Part shown: in pieces, positions 39,296 to 47,722 of the stretch | Layout: each line of letters starts with the position of its first letter | Numbering within the stretch: the first letter of the stretch is position 1 | NCBI GenBank assembly: GCA_003671075.1 | Contig: QWPT01000017.1 | Span: forward strand, 1 to 58,613 | DNA length: 58,613 nucleotides | Source: Planctomycetota bacterium | GTDB taxonomy: Bacteria > Planctomycetota > Phycisphaerae > Phycisphaerales > SM1A02 | Direction: 5' to 3' | Position numbers and translations under genes: made by a program | Notes under the pieces: model-generated | What the model was told of the DNA's origin: nothing | Database searches by the model: none | The model's input: the letters and a program-made list of their open reading frames with translations, nothing else

Positions 39296-41767
39296 ATGCG
39301 TCGAGCCGCCTTGATTTTACGAGTGATCCTCGGCATCTTTGCCGCGGTAATCATCGCGTCCTGCGGTCCGACCGCCAGCACGCTCGACCGCGTCGCGCCT
39401 CCGGTGCGGTTCGGTGATCTGCGCGAAACTGCGTCGTGGTGCCCAGGATTTCGCAACGATTGGTGGCAGACGATCGACAGGCTCTACGCGGAATATGACC
39501 GCGATCTCGATGCGCTCGTCGCGTCGCGATGGGATGCGCTCGCTGTTGATGTCTCGATCGCACGCACGGAAGGGCGGCTTCCGACGGCGAAGCAGGCGCG
39601 CGCGCAGTGGGCGCAGTATCAGCAGGTAGTTCGAGAACTTGGCGACCGTGAGCTCGCGTTGATCTCCGCAATCGACCATGAGCTGCCGATCGAGGCCGAT
39701 GTGTTTATCGCGCTGCTGCGTGCACGCGTCGAGTTTCGCCGTGCCTGCGGAATGCTTTGCGAGCCAGGCGAACAACTGCCCGGCCCGCTCGAGGTTCTTG
39801 CGCTCGATGGACGCGGTGAGCCTAATCGCGACATTGCCGTGGCCGCGACGGCGGCGTACACGCTGCTTTGCAACGATGCGCGCGAGGCGGCTCGGACGCG
39901 GGTCGACTGTTTCATCGAGTATTGCAAGGAAAAGCCGCTCGCACAGCAGGTAGGGCGCGAGGCGGCTGCTGGCGTGGATGCGGTGGCCGAAGTGGACGCG
40001 GCGCGGCGCGCGGAGGTTGCTGTCGACGACGCGCTCACGTCCGGGTATGAGCGCGCCTTCGAGCGCTTTCGCGTTTCGATGCTGCATCAACAGACTGAGT
40101 TTGCGCAAGCGATAGCCGACGATGCCAAGCGCGAGGACTATCTCTCGCGCGTCGACGCGTTCTTGTACGAGGGCGTGCGCAGCGTGCCGGCGATGCGTTC
40201 GATCTGGCAGGTCGGTCGTCGGCTGCTTGAACGCAGCAAGGATGCGACGCCAGACAAGCTCGCGCGCTTCGACGAGATCTATCAACGCGCGCTGGCGCGG
40301 CAGGCGGCGCTGCGCCCGAATCTCCGCTCGAACTCGAAGGAGGCGCGCGCGGAGGCTTATGCCGCGCTGGTCGATGTGGTCACGCCGCTGCGAAAATTTC
40401 TTGACGCAGAGGTCGGCCCGTCTGGGCTCGCCGACAAGATCGAGCTGCAGTCGCTGGCGGTGGCAGCTGGAAAGCGCACGGCGGAACAGGCAGTCGACGC
40501 GCTGCAGTCCACCGATGAAGTTGCGGCCGACGCGCGCCCCGTTGAGCCTGCGCTCTTTCCTGGGCGCGACCGCGGCATGCAGTTGCTGCTCGGAGCGCCC
40601 TTGCGCGAAAGCGTTCTGCTTTCGCTTGCTGCGCGATTGCGGCTTTCGCCCGAGGTGGTGCGCGGGCTGGTCGTTGTTTGGGAGGAAGCGCGCGATGCGC
40701 TGCGCGTTGCGACCGAACCGTTGACGAAGGAGATCGGTGAGGAACTGCGCGCGCTCGGCGACGCAAGATCGACTGAGTCGGAATCTGCGCTGCTGCGGCG
40801 GTTCATGTCGTCGTTGCGCGCGAAGACCGAGCGTGTTCGCGCGCTCGACCGCGCTGCGAATGAGCGGATGTTGACGGAGATCGCGCGGGTGGCGGGGGTT
40901 CCTTCCGATGACGAGCGCATCGCGATTGCGCGCGTCGAGCTTTCGCTCCTGTGCGAAATCGGCGCCGATCGCGGCATGCCGGAGGCGGAAGGCGTCGGCG
41001 GCCTGACCGCGGTCGCGTTGGTGAATCCGTTTGAAGTGGTACGCAGCATGGGCGCCGATGAGGGTCAACGCGCGACTTCCGAGTCGATCGTGCATGCGCG
41101 AGCGGATGAACTTTTGGCGGCTCATCGCGAAGCACGCGCAGTCTTCGAGCTGAACATACGCGCGCTGCTTGGACTGTTGCTTCACGGTGAATTCGCCCGT
41201 AAGCGAGGAGAGATTGTCGAGCGCGAACCGTGGCGGCCGCGCCTTGCGGGGATGGCTGCTGCGCAACTGCGCTTTCGGATCGCCGATGACCTGCGCGCCG
41301 CGCAGGGCGATATGGTCGCGCGTGCATACCTGACGCGTCTGCGCGAGCTTGCCGAGCCGACCATTGAGCCGCAGCGTTCGCCGGCCTTCGGTCGACTTGA
41401 TCGATTTGGCGCAGGAATCGGCATGAATGCTGCGCAACGCGCCGCGAGCGACGACTTGCGCGCGGTCGTCGCCGAGCTGCTTGATCAAGCCGACGAGCGG
41501 CGTGAGTCGGCGTTGCACGCGCTGCTTCGTTGGCGTTCGCAATGGATCGCGGTCGGAGGCGTCGATTCGCGCGAGAGATGGCGCGAGCTGGCGCGGGTTG
41601 GACCGACGGGTTGGCTGCTGCGATCCCGCGTCGACGACGCCGACGAGCGCGCGATCGCCCAGTGCGCGGCGTTGATCGAGCTCGACGATCTGCGTGCTTC
41701 TGACGATTCTCCTGCGAATGATTTTCCGCTGAACTTGCCCGCGCGGCTGCGTCCATACTTCAAGTGA
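39296..41767 (+). CDS. Large lipoprotein of unknown function
   Basis: From the ATG at 39296 (a GTG at 39281 is possible) the protein has 823 residues. It begins RRAALILRVILGIFAAVIIASCG, a membrane anchor with a plausible lipobox ending in Cys, so it is probably a lipoprotein. The rest is almost entirely alpha-helical, rich in Arg, Ala, Glu and Leu, without visible catalytic motifs. I do not recognise a family. It starts 25 bases after leuS on the same strand. The helical content and size suggest a structural or scaffold protein of the periplasm. High GC gives strong shadow frames in this region, but codon use and the anchor support the plus-strand reading. Confidence 0.65.
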   Translation: MRRAALILRVILGIFAAVIIASCGPTASTLDRVAPPVRFGDLRETASWCPGFRNDWWQTIDRLYAEYDRDLDALVASRWDALAVDVSIARTEGRLPTAKQARAQWAQYQQVVRELGDRELALISAIDHELPIEADVFIALLRARVEFRRACGMLCEPGEQLPGPLEVLALDGRGEPNRDIAVAATAAYTLLCNDAREAARTRVDCFIEYCKEKPLAQQVGREAAAGVDAVAEVDAARRAEVAVDDALTSGYERAFERFRVSMLHQQTEFAQAIADDAKREDYLSRVDAFLYEGVRSVPAMRSIWQVGRRLLERSKDATPDKLARFDEIYQRALARQAALRPNLRSNSKEARAEAYAALVDVVTPLRKFLDAEVGPSGLADKIELQSLAVAAGKRTAEQAVDALQSTDEVAADARPVEPALFPGRDRGMQLLLGAPLRESVLLSLAARLRLSPEVVRGLVVVWEEARDALRVATEPLTKEIGEELRALGDARSTESESALLRRFMSSLRAKTERVRALDRAANERMLTEIARVAGVPSDDERIAIARVELSLLCEIGADRGMPEAEGVGGLTAVALVNPFEVVRSMGADEGQRATSESIVHARADELLAAHREARAVFELNIRALLGLLLHGEFARKRGEIVEREPWRPRLAGMAAAQLRFRIADDLRAAQGDMVARAYLTRLRELAEPTIEPQRSPAFGRLDRFGAGIGMNAAQRAASDDLRAVVAELLDQADERRESALHALLRWRSQWIAVGGVDSRERWRELARVGPTGWLLRSRVDDADERAIAQCAALIELDDLRASDDSPANDFPLNLPARLRPYFK

Positions 41768-41803
41768 CGGGCTTCAAGTAGGATCAGCGGCCGAGGAACC
41801 TCC

Positions 41804-43072
41804 ATGGCCCGCGATCACATGCCCATTCAGATTGGACTTCCGCCTGAGACGGCTTGGGAGATCGCGCAACCCGCGCCGATTTCCTACATCGCATTCATTG
41901 TCGGCGACGAGATGCCTGATCCCGGCGCCGCGTTTATCGCCGCGGGCGAATCGTTCGGCGTGGCTCCGCAAGACGCCGAGCCGCTGCCGATTGAGGATGA
42001 TCGCGTGGCCTGGGCGTTCGCTTTCAGCCTGCCCATGCGCAGTGCGCGCGTGATGATGTGGTGCGAGCAAGCGGTCGATGGAGCCTCGCCCGATGGTCAG
42101 GCCAGTGACGCAAAATGGGTGATTTTTATCGAGACATTGCTGGCTGCGGAGCGGCCGGTCGACGACGCAGTTGCATTGGCGGCAACGGTTGCGCGCTCGG
42201 GTGGCGGACGCACCAAGCTTGTGTTTGATCCTGGTCTGGGCGTTGCATGGGCGCGTGCAGATATCGACGCGCTCTTTCTCGGCGAAAGCATGTATGGGCG
42301 GGGCGCACTCGTGGACGAGCGTCATCTGTATCGCATCGAACTGGTGGCGCGCGATCGTGCGCGCGGGCCGTACTGGATTGCGACCATCGGTCTGGCGCGC
42401 GTGGGCAAGCCCGAGATTGAGATGCTTGAGGTTCCCATCGACCAGGTGCGGGCGGCGTTGGAACTCGTCGACGCGTTGGCGGCACGGTTCGTAACCGAGC
42501 CGATGCCCTATGCAGGCGTTCCATTCGAGGCTGGTCCGGATGTGCGACTCGCGCTCGTTCCAGTCGGCGAGGCGATCGAGACGCTTGGATTGAATTGCGC
42601 GGGCGACGCCAATGATCGGCGTGGTCTTGCGCCCGGTCCGCGCGCGGCGATCTGCGCTGCAGGGAAACGCGGCTCTTTTCGACAAATCTGGGTGACGCCG
42701 ACCGATGAACTCGCGCGGCTGGTTCGCAATGAAACGGGACTGTTCCTTGCGCCTCGTGTGACCGAGGCGCGCGAACGGATCGCACGCCGGGGCTGGAGCG
42801 CGTTCATGCGCGCGCACGCGGAGCACGGGGCGAATCCGACCGCGGCGTTCCTGGTCAAGATCGCGCGAGGCGAAGGCGATGGCGCGCGCGAGCATCTGTG
42901 GATTTCCGTCGAGACCGCCACGGGTGCGGGCGGGCGCGGGCATCTATCCATCGCGGGTGAGCCGCCGGCGCGCATCGAGTTCGCCATCGGCGACATCGGC
43001 GACTGGCGCATCGTCGGTCTGCGCGCCGACCTTCCCGAGGTTGGTCCCGAAAGCGTCGGACTTCTCACCTGA
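41804..43072 (+). CDS. DUF2314/DUF4026-like protein of unknown function
   Basis: The 422-residue protein has no signal peptide. Its N-terminal half has alternating strands and helices without known motifs. The C-terminal part contains AFLVKIARGEGDGAREHLWISVETA and IEFAIGDIGDWRIVG, which looks like the DUF2314 fold (F-x-V-K ... E-H-x-W ... G-D ... D-W) often found at the end of DUF4026 proteins. Nothing is known about the function. The family call is tentative and would need a profile search. It lies 36 bases downstream of the lipoprotein gene and 28 bases upstream of the DUF58 gene on the same strand. Confidence 0.6.
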   Translation: MARDHMPIQIGLPPETAWEIAQPAPISYIAFIVGDEMPDPGAAFIAAGESFGVAPQDAEPLPIEDDRVAWAFAFSLPMRSARVMMWCEQAVDGASPDGQASDAKWVIFIETLLAAERPVDDAVALAATVARSGGGRTKLVFDPGLGVAWARADIDALFLGESMYGRGALVDERHLYRIELVARDRARGPYWIATIGLARVGKPEIEMLEVPIDQVRAALELVDALAARFVTEPMPYAGVPFEAGPDVRLALVPVGEAIETLGLNCAGDANDRRGLAPGPRAAICAAGKRGSFRQIWVTPTDELARLVRNETGLFLAPRVTEARERIARRGWSAFMRAHAEHGANPTAAFLVKIARGEGDGAREHLWISVETATGAGGRGHLSIAGEPPARIEFAIGDIGDWRIVGLRADLPEVGPESVGLLT

Positions 43073-43100
43073 ATCGCGCGCGCCTTGCCACAATGGACGC

Positions 43101-44303
43101 GTGATCGGAGCCTTCACGAAACCAAAGCGCCGCACTCGCCTCGTCTGGGCGGGAGTGATTTACATTCTGGTGATTCTTGCGGTGGGACTTGCCGCGGGCA
43201 GTCGGCCGAACAATTTACTGGTGTGGGTATTCAGCTTCTTGCTTGCAGCGATGGTGGTCTCGGGCTTCGTTTCTGGCTTCATGATGATGTCCATTCGAGC
43301 GATCCGCATCGAGCCGCGGCGCGGGCGCGTGGGCGAGCCTCTGCTGGTGCGCTATGAGATCGCCAACATGTCGCGATTCATTCCCGCTTACGACTTGCGT
43401 GTCGATGAGTGGACGAAAGCGTCGCGCCGCGGGTGGTCGATGCGCGGGCGTGCGCGGACCTCTGCCGTACAAACCCCATCGCTCGAGGTCGCCGGACCTG
43501 CGTGGGTGTTACACATCGGTCCACGAGAGCGACTCCACGGCGAAGCGGTGTTTCGTCCGAAGCGCCGTGGACTCGTGCGCCTCGGTGAATTTGAGGTATC
43601 GACGAAATTTCCATTCGGACTGATGCGCAAGGTGCTCAGATTTCATCAGGTGGGAGAGGTGCTCATTCATCCCGAGATTGTCGCGCTGCGCACGGAGCTT
43701 CTAGCAAAGGTGACTTCGGGAGGTTTTGGCGGACATCGGCTGTCGAGCGAGGCGGGTGGTTTCGACGACTTTTTTGGTGTGCGTGAGTACCGTCCGGGCG
43801 ACAGCATTCGCAGCATCGCGTGGAAGCGTCTTGCGGGAACAGGGAAGCTGGCGACGATCGAACGCAGTCGCTCGGTTCCGCCGCGGCTGCGCGTACTGGT
43901 GGATCTCCGTGTGGCGACGGCGAACTTGAGAACCGTCGACGCAGAGGACGCGCGTGAGCTTGAGGAACGCGCGATCGTGCTGGCCGCGAGTTTCATCGCG
44001 CTGGCCGATCGACTTGGCTACGAGTACGCGCTCAGCATCGCGGGCTTCGATGTTGCGCCGGTGTCCTTGCGAAAGGGTCATTTTCATCGCGAAAAACTGA
44101 TGTCCGCGCTGGCGGCGCTCGATCTCGACGCGCCACGAACCAAGGGAAATGGGTTTGCTGCGAGTGATGAGCGCGCAACGGTGGTGGTCGTTCATCCCGA
44201 CCGCGCTGAGCTCGCGGTTGCGTCTGTGGATGCATGGCATTTCACCGCTCGACAGCTTGACTCACTGCGCGAAGGCGCGCCTTTGACCGAGGTGCGTGCG
44301 TGA
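43101..44303 (+). CDS. DUF58-domain membrane protein
   Basis: A GTG at 43101 gives 400 residues. Two hydrophobic segments near the N-terminus (about 15-32 and 38-58) are followed by RIEPRRGRVGEPLLVRYEIAN and an Ig-like region. The DUF58 hallmark FFGVREYRPGDSIRSIAWKRLAGTGKLATIE comes next, and a von Willebrand-A-like region lies at the end. DUF58 proteins usually accompany MoxR ATPases and transglutaminase-like proteins in membrane complexes thought to act on cell-surface or envelope processes. MoxR is not found in this window. The stop overlaps the start of the transglutaminase-like gene (GTGA), so the pair is co-translated. Confidence 0.9.
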   Translation: MIGAFTKPKRRTRLVWAGVIYILVILAVGLAAGSRPNNLLVWVFSFLLAAMVVSGFVSGFMMMSIRAIRIEPRRGRVGEPLLVRYEIANMSRFIPAYDLRVDEWTKASRRGWSMRGRARTSAVQTPSLEVAGPAWVLHIGPRERLHGEAVFRPKRRGLVRLGEFEVSTKFPFGLMRKVLRFHQVGEVLIHPEIVALRTELLAKVTSGGFGGHRLSSEAGGFDDFFGVREYRPGDSIRSIAWKRLAGTGKLATIERSRSVPPRLRVLVDLRVATANLRTVDAEDARELEERAIVLAASFIALADRLGYEYALSIAGFDVAPVSLRKGHFHREKLMSALAALDLDAPRTKGNGFAASDERATVVVVHPDRAELAVASVDAWHFTARQLDSLREGAPLTEVRA

Positions 44304-46591
44304 TTTTACTGAGGCAGTACCGCGTCGCGAGCTTTCTTCTCGTGCTATTGGCGATCGCCGCGTTCGCGATCGCTGAGCTCGATTTCACCACGCTGTTTCT
44401 CGGCGTTGCTCTAGCGATGCTGAGTTGGTACACGACCGAGGGGCCGCGCGGGCGTTCTTTGGCGACTTGGGTGTCGAACGCGCTCACGATCGCTCTGGCC
44501 GGTTACTGCGGGATTGACTTCGCTATGCGCGGAACAATCGAGGACGCGATGGGCTCGCTCGGGCGCTTCCTGTTGTGGCTGCTGGTGATCAAGATCTTCT
44601 CACGACGGAGTGAGAACGATGATCGTCAGCGATTTACGCTGGCGACGATGCTTGTGCTGACGGGATGCCTCGAAAGCGTGGACCTTTCGTTCGGTGCGAT
44701 TGTGCTGGTTTTTGCGGGACTTGCGGCGTGGACAGCGATGTTGTGGCGATTGGCGCATGGTGCGGAATCCGCGCGCTCTGTTCGTGCTGCGCAGAATGGC
44801 TTTGCGCCGCCGTTGGAAATCACCTTTGGCCGACGCGCATTGCCGCAATTTCGCTGGATGGCCGTGGTTTCGCTGGTGATGATCTTCGCGTGCAGCGTGA
44901 TCGGATTCTTTCTCTTTCCGCGCTTCGCCGAGGTCAGAATCGGCGAGGTGGGCCGTGGAAGTGTGACTGGTTTCAACGACGAGATCGACCTGCGCGGCGG
45001 CGATCGAATCACCGAGAGCAGGCGTGAGCTTTTCACACTGCAATGGATCGATGGCGCGGGCGAGGCGGTGCAGGCATCGCGTTCGTTGTTGCTGCGCGGC
45101 GCAGTGCTTGATTCATACGACATCGCGGGGCAGCGCTGGTATGCGCGGCGGGGCGGACAGCCGCTCGGCACGCTGCGGACGATGACGGACGGTCGACTGA
45201 CCGATCTCACGCGCGGCGTCGCCAAAGATGCGCGGGCGCGATTTCGTGCGCGTTTTGAGATGCGCTCGTTGTCGAGTGATGTGTTGTTCTCGGTGTACGC
45301 GCCAGTGGGGATTGCGACGAGCGAGTCACGCACAGTGTCGATCGATCCGAGCACTCTGCTGCTGCGCGATGTTTCAGAGGATCGAGGTGTAGGACTTTGG
45401 TACTACGAGTTGCTTACGCAGCCGCAGCCTGACGCGGTCACAATGGAGGCAATTTCTTTGGGTGCGCGTGTTCGTCCAGCGAGCGAGCGCGTGAGTTTTC
45501 CTGTGGCGGAACTCGAGCCGATCGCGCGCCAGATTCTCGAGGATGTTTCGCGCACTGCAAACATTCCGCCTGAGCCTTCCGCCGACGCCGATCTGGCGGA
45601 GCGATGGACGCGCAATCGCGAGGTTGCGCGCGCGATCGCGAGTTGGATGAAGTCGAACTTCACTTACACCACGGATTTATCAGGATTCGGCCGCATTCCT
45701 GGCGAAGATCCGATCGTTAGTTTTCTCACCCGTTACCGAAGTGGTCATTGCGAGTATTTCGCCAGCGCGTTGTGCGCGGTGCTGCGGAGCCTCGCGATCG
45801 AGTCGCGCATTGTGACGGGATTCATCGCGCTTGAGTATGACGAGCGTGGTCAGTTCTACATCGTTCGCGAGTCAAACGCGCACGCGTGGGTCGAGGTGCG
45901 CACTGGGGAGTTCGGTTGGACCGCGGTTGACGCGACACCGGAAGACAGCTTGTATGCGATTCAGGAGCGCAATCGTTCCTTCGCGGATCAGTTTCGCTGG
46001 ATCTACAGCCGGCTCGAGTTTCTTTGGAACTCGGGCGTTGTGTCCTATGACGCGTCGTCGCAGCAGAACATCGCCGAGCGCGTGCAATCGGGTTGGCGCG
46101 AGGCGATGAGTTCGCGGATGGACGCGGTGGCGAGTCGGATGCGCGCGGTCGCGATGAGTCTGAGCCTTGGACGCGCAGGCGATGTGTGGTTTGCAGTGAT
46201 CGGGGTTGGCATCTGCACGGCCGGTTTGGCGTGGCTGATCGTGGTGGTTCGGCGGAGGCGGTTGCGGGCGGCGCTGCAGATTGGGCAGCTGTCGCCGCGT
46301 GAGCAGGCGCGGCTGCAGCGTGACGCGGCTTTTTACATCGAGGCGCTGCGTGCATTGGCGGCGGCGGGGGCGGAGAAGCCCGCGCATATGTCGGCGCGCG
46401 CGTTTGGCGAGGCGCTGCTGAGGCGCAATGCGGCGGTGGGGGCCGCCTTCCAACCGATCGCGGAGGAGTTCTACAAGGTCCGATACGGTGGAATGGGTGT
46501 CGGCAAGGTTGAGGCAAATTCCCATGTTTCGCATGTTCTCGCGCTGCGCAAGGCGCTCCGTCACAACTCGGGCAAGCTTCGAGTCGATTGA
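44300..46591 (+). CDS. TgpA-like transglutaminase-domain membrane protein (DUF3488)
   Basis: The 763-residue protein has a block of hydrophobic segments in the first 200 residues, a periplasmic transglutaminase-like domain, and another membrane segment near residue 640, the layout of TgpA/DUF3488 proteins. The catalytic triad is visible: Cys in RYRSGHCEYFASALCAVLRSL (about residue 483), His in ESNAHAWVEVRTG (about 526), and Asp in WTAVDATPED (about 544). The enzyme would cross-link or hydrolyse amide bonds in the cell envelope. Its frame overlaps DUF58 by four bases. A short cytoplasmic tail follows the last membrane helix. Downstream is a tandem repeat region. Confidence 0.9.
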   Translation: MILLRQYRVASFLLVLLAIAAFAIAELDFTTLFLGVALAMLSWYTTEGPRGRSLATWVSNALTIALAGYCGIDFAMRGTIEDAMGSLGRFLLWLLVIKIFSRRSENDDRQRFTLATMLVLTGCLESVDLSFGAIVLVFAGLAAWTAMLWRLAHGAESARSVRAAQNGFAPPLEITFGRRALPQFRWMAVVSLVMIFACSVIGFFLFPRFAEVRIGEVGRGSVTGFNDEIDLRGGDRITESRRELFTLQWIDGAGEAVQASRSLLLRGAVLDSYDIAGQRWYARRGGQPLGTLRTMTDGRLTDLTRGVAKDARARFRARFEMRSLSSDVLFSVYAPVGIATSESRTVSIDPSTLLLRDVSEDRGVGLWYYELLTQPQPDAVTMEAISLGARVRPASERVSFPVAELEPIARQILEDVSRTANIPPEPSADADLAERWTRNREVARAIASWMKSNFTYTTDLSGFGRIPGEDPIVSFLTRYRSGHCEYFASALCAVLRSLAIESRIVTGFIALEYDERGQFYIVRESNAHAWVEVRTGEFGWTAVDATPEDSLYAIQERNRSFADQFRWIYSRLEFLWNSGVVSYDASSQQNIAERVQSGWREAMSSRMDAVASRMRAVAMSLSLGRAGDVWFAVIGVGICTAGLAWLIVVVRRRRLRAALQIGQLSPREQARLQRDAAFYIEALRALAAAGAEKPAHMSARAFGEALLRRNAAVGAAFQPIAEEFYKVRYGGMGVGKVEANSHVSHVLALRKALRHNSGKLRVD

Positions 46592-46602
46592 TGAGTGGAG
46601 GA

Positions 46603-46735
46603 GTGGACAGGCATGCAAACGCACGCCTGGCTCCTCACGCGGTTGGGCGCAAGAGTGGACAGGCATGCACACGCATGTCCGGGTCCTCACGCGGTTGGGC
46701 GCAAAGAGTGGACAGGCATGCACACGCAGCCGGAG
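46603..46735 (+). repeat. Tandem repeat of about 52-53 bases carrying GGACAGGCATGC, two and a half copies
   Basis: Three copies of GGACAGGCATGC begin at 46605, 46657 and 46710, so the period is 52 and then 53 bases. Between them the units share TCCTCACGCGGTTGGGCGCAA. Internal differences include CGCCTGG in unit 1 and the TGTCC arm in unit 2, where GGACAGGCATGC/GCATGTCC could form a hairpin. The frame is open through it on both sides, but this reads as non-coding leader before the PilZ-like gene; the repeat ends about 7 bases before the chosen ATG. Confidence 0.85.
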
Positions 46736-46741
46736 CTTCCT

Positions 46742-47602
46742 ATGCCAGCATCCCGATCACGAACCACAGAATGGCGCCGTTCCCTCGAGCAGCTTCGCGC
46801 ACGCGAGGGCGCAATCGAGATTGCCGTCGCGCACGACCATCCCGGCGGCGACGAGGCGATTCTGAACGCCAACGATCTCGTGTGGCGCGTGCGCGTTCTC
46901 GATCTCAGCGAGTCGGAAATGGCGGTCGACCTGCCGTTTGCGCTTGGTCGCGCCATCGAACTTCCCATCGGCACAGAGATCGTTGCGGCGATTTCAATCG
47001 GCCAGAACCGCTGGATGTTTCGCGCCAAGGTGACCGGTCCATGGACGCCGCGCGCGCCATTTGCACGAACACACCGTGGGATTCGCGTGTCGCTGCCCGA
47101 TCATGTCGAGCGGTGCCTGCGTCGCGGAACCCGCGTTGATGTGGCGCAGATCAATACGCCCAAAGTCGAGATGTGGCCGCTACTTGAGCCGCGCTCCGCG
47201 ATGCCGGCCGAGCGGGCGAGCGAGCTTGCATTTCGCGCCTCGCTCACCGGCGAGCAGCCCGCAGCAATGAGCGAGGAGCTCCTGCCAACCGTCGGACCAG
47301 GCTTCGCCGCATCGTTGGTGAATCTCGGCGGCGGCGGACTCGGCGTACTCGTCGAAGCTACCGACTCAGCGGCACTCTCGCGGCACCGCATCTTCTGGAT
47401 CCGGTTCACGCTGGGCGGAATCATGCCTGTCCCAATTTGCGCCACCGCGCGCGTCGTGCACACCCACATGGACAGCTCGCACCGCATCTACGCCGGTATC
47501 TCCTTCGACTTCGACTTCAATCCCGCGCATCAGCGTGTGGTGGGCGAGCAGATCGTGCAGGCGATTGCGCGGCTAACAGGCGCGCAGCGCAAGGCCGCGT
47601 AG
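46742..47602 (+). CDS. PilZ/YcgR-like protein
   Basis: With the ATG at 46742 the protein has 286 residues. It has an N-terminal half rich in beta strands (IEIAVAHDHPGGDEAILNANDLVWRVRVLDLSESEMAVDLPFALGR), like the YcgR N-terminal domain, and a PilZ-like C-terminal half. The canonical R-x-x-x-R is only hinted at by CLRRGTRVDV, and the D/N-x-S-x-x-G motif is replaced by NLGGGGLGVLVE. The last strands (RVVHTHMDSSHRIYAGISFDFDFN) match the usual ending. PilZ proteins bind cyclic di-GMP and slow flagella or modulate envelope proteins. Loss of key residues makes c-di-GMP binding uncertain. The open frame continues upstream to 46595 through the tandem repeats, but that stretch is judged non-coding. 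Confidence 0.7.
   Translation: MPASRSRTTEWRRSLEQLRAREGAIEIAVAHDHPGGDEAILNANDLVWRVRVLDLSESEMAVDLPFALGRAIELPIGTEIVAAISIGQNRWMFRAKVTGPWTPRAPFARTHRGIRVSLPDHVERCLRRGTRVDVAQINTPKVEMWPLLEPRSAMPAERASELAFRASLTGEQPAAMSEELLPTVGPGFAASLVNLGGGGLGVLVEATDSAALSRHRIFWIRFTLGGIMPVPICATARVVHTHMDSSHRIYAGISFDFDFNPAHQRVVGEQIVQAIARLTGAQRKAA
47422..47432 (-). repeat. GGACAGGCATG motif inside the PilZ-like gene
   Basis: An exact complementary copy lies in the coding strand and reads Ile-Met-Pro-Val-Pro. It is the last of the 11 exact copies seen. Confidence 0.45.
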
Positions 47603-47620
47603 GTCGCGCCTCATCTCAAG

Positions 47621-47668
47621 AAAACGACACACGGGGCACCTTTCCGCAGGCGCCCCGTGTGTCGTTTT
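47621..47668. terminator. Bidirectional intrinsic terminator
   Basis: AAAACGACACACGGGGC (47621-47637) and GCCCCGTGTGTCGTTTT (47652-47668) form a perfect 17-bp stem with a 14-base loop. T runs flank the GC-rich part on both strands, so it would stop transcription of the PilZ-like gene from the left and of the PEP-CTERM gene from the right. Confidence 0.9.
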
Positions 47669-47722
47669 GTGTTGAGTTGTGCACATCGAACGATGCACGG
47701 CCGAAAGCCGCGAGCGCTCAGG

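Noticed and set aside
39317-41542. Long minus-strand frame opposite the lipoprotein gene
   Set aside because: Arg/Gln/His-rich shadow without start signals. The plus strand has a signal anchor and lipobox.
46603-46735. Possible CRISPR array
   Set aside because: Only two and a half units, spacers are nearly the same as each other, no cas genes, and the unit is a simple tandem repeat.
46595-46741. N-terminal extension of the PilZ-like protein through the tandem repeats
   Set aside because: The repeat units read differently in successive copies, no ribosome-binding site precedes 46595, and the extension has no family counterpart.
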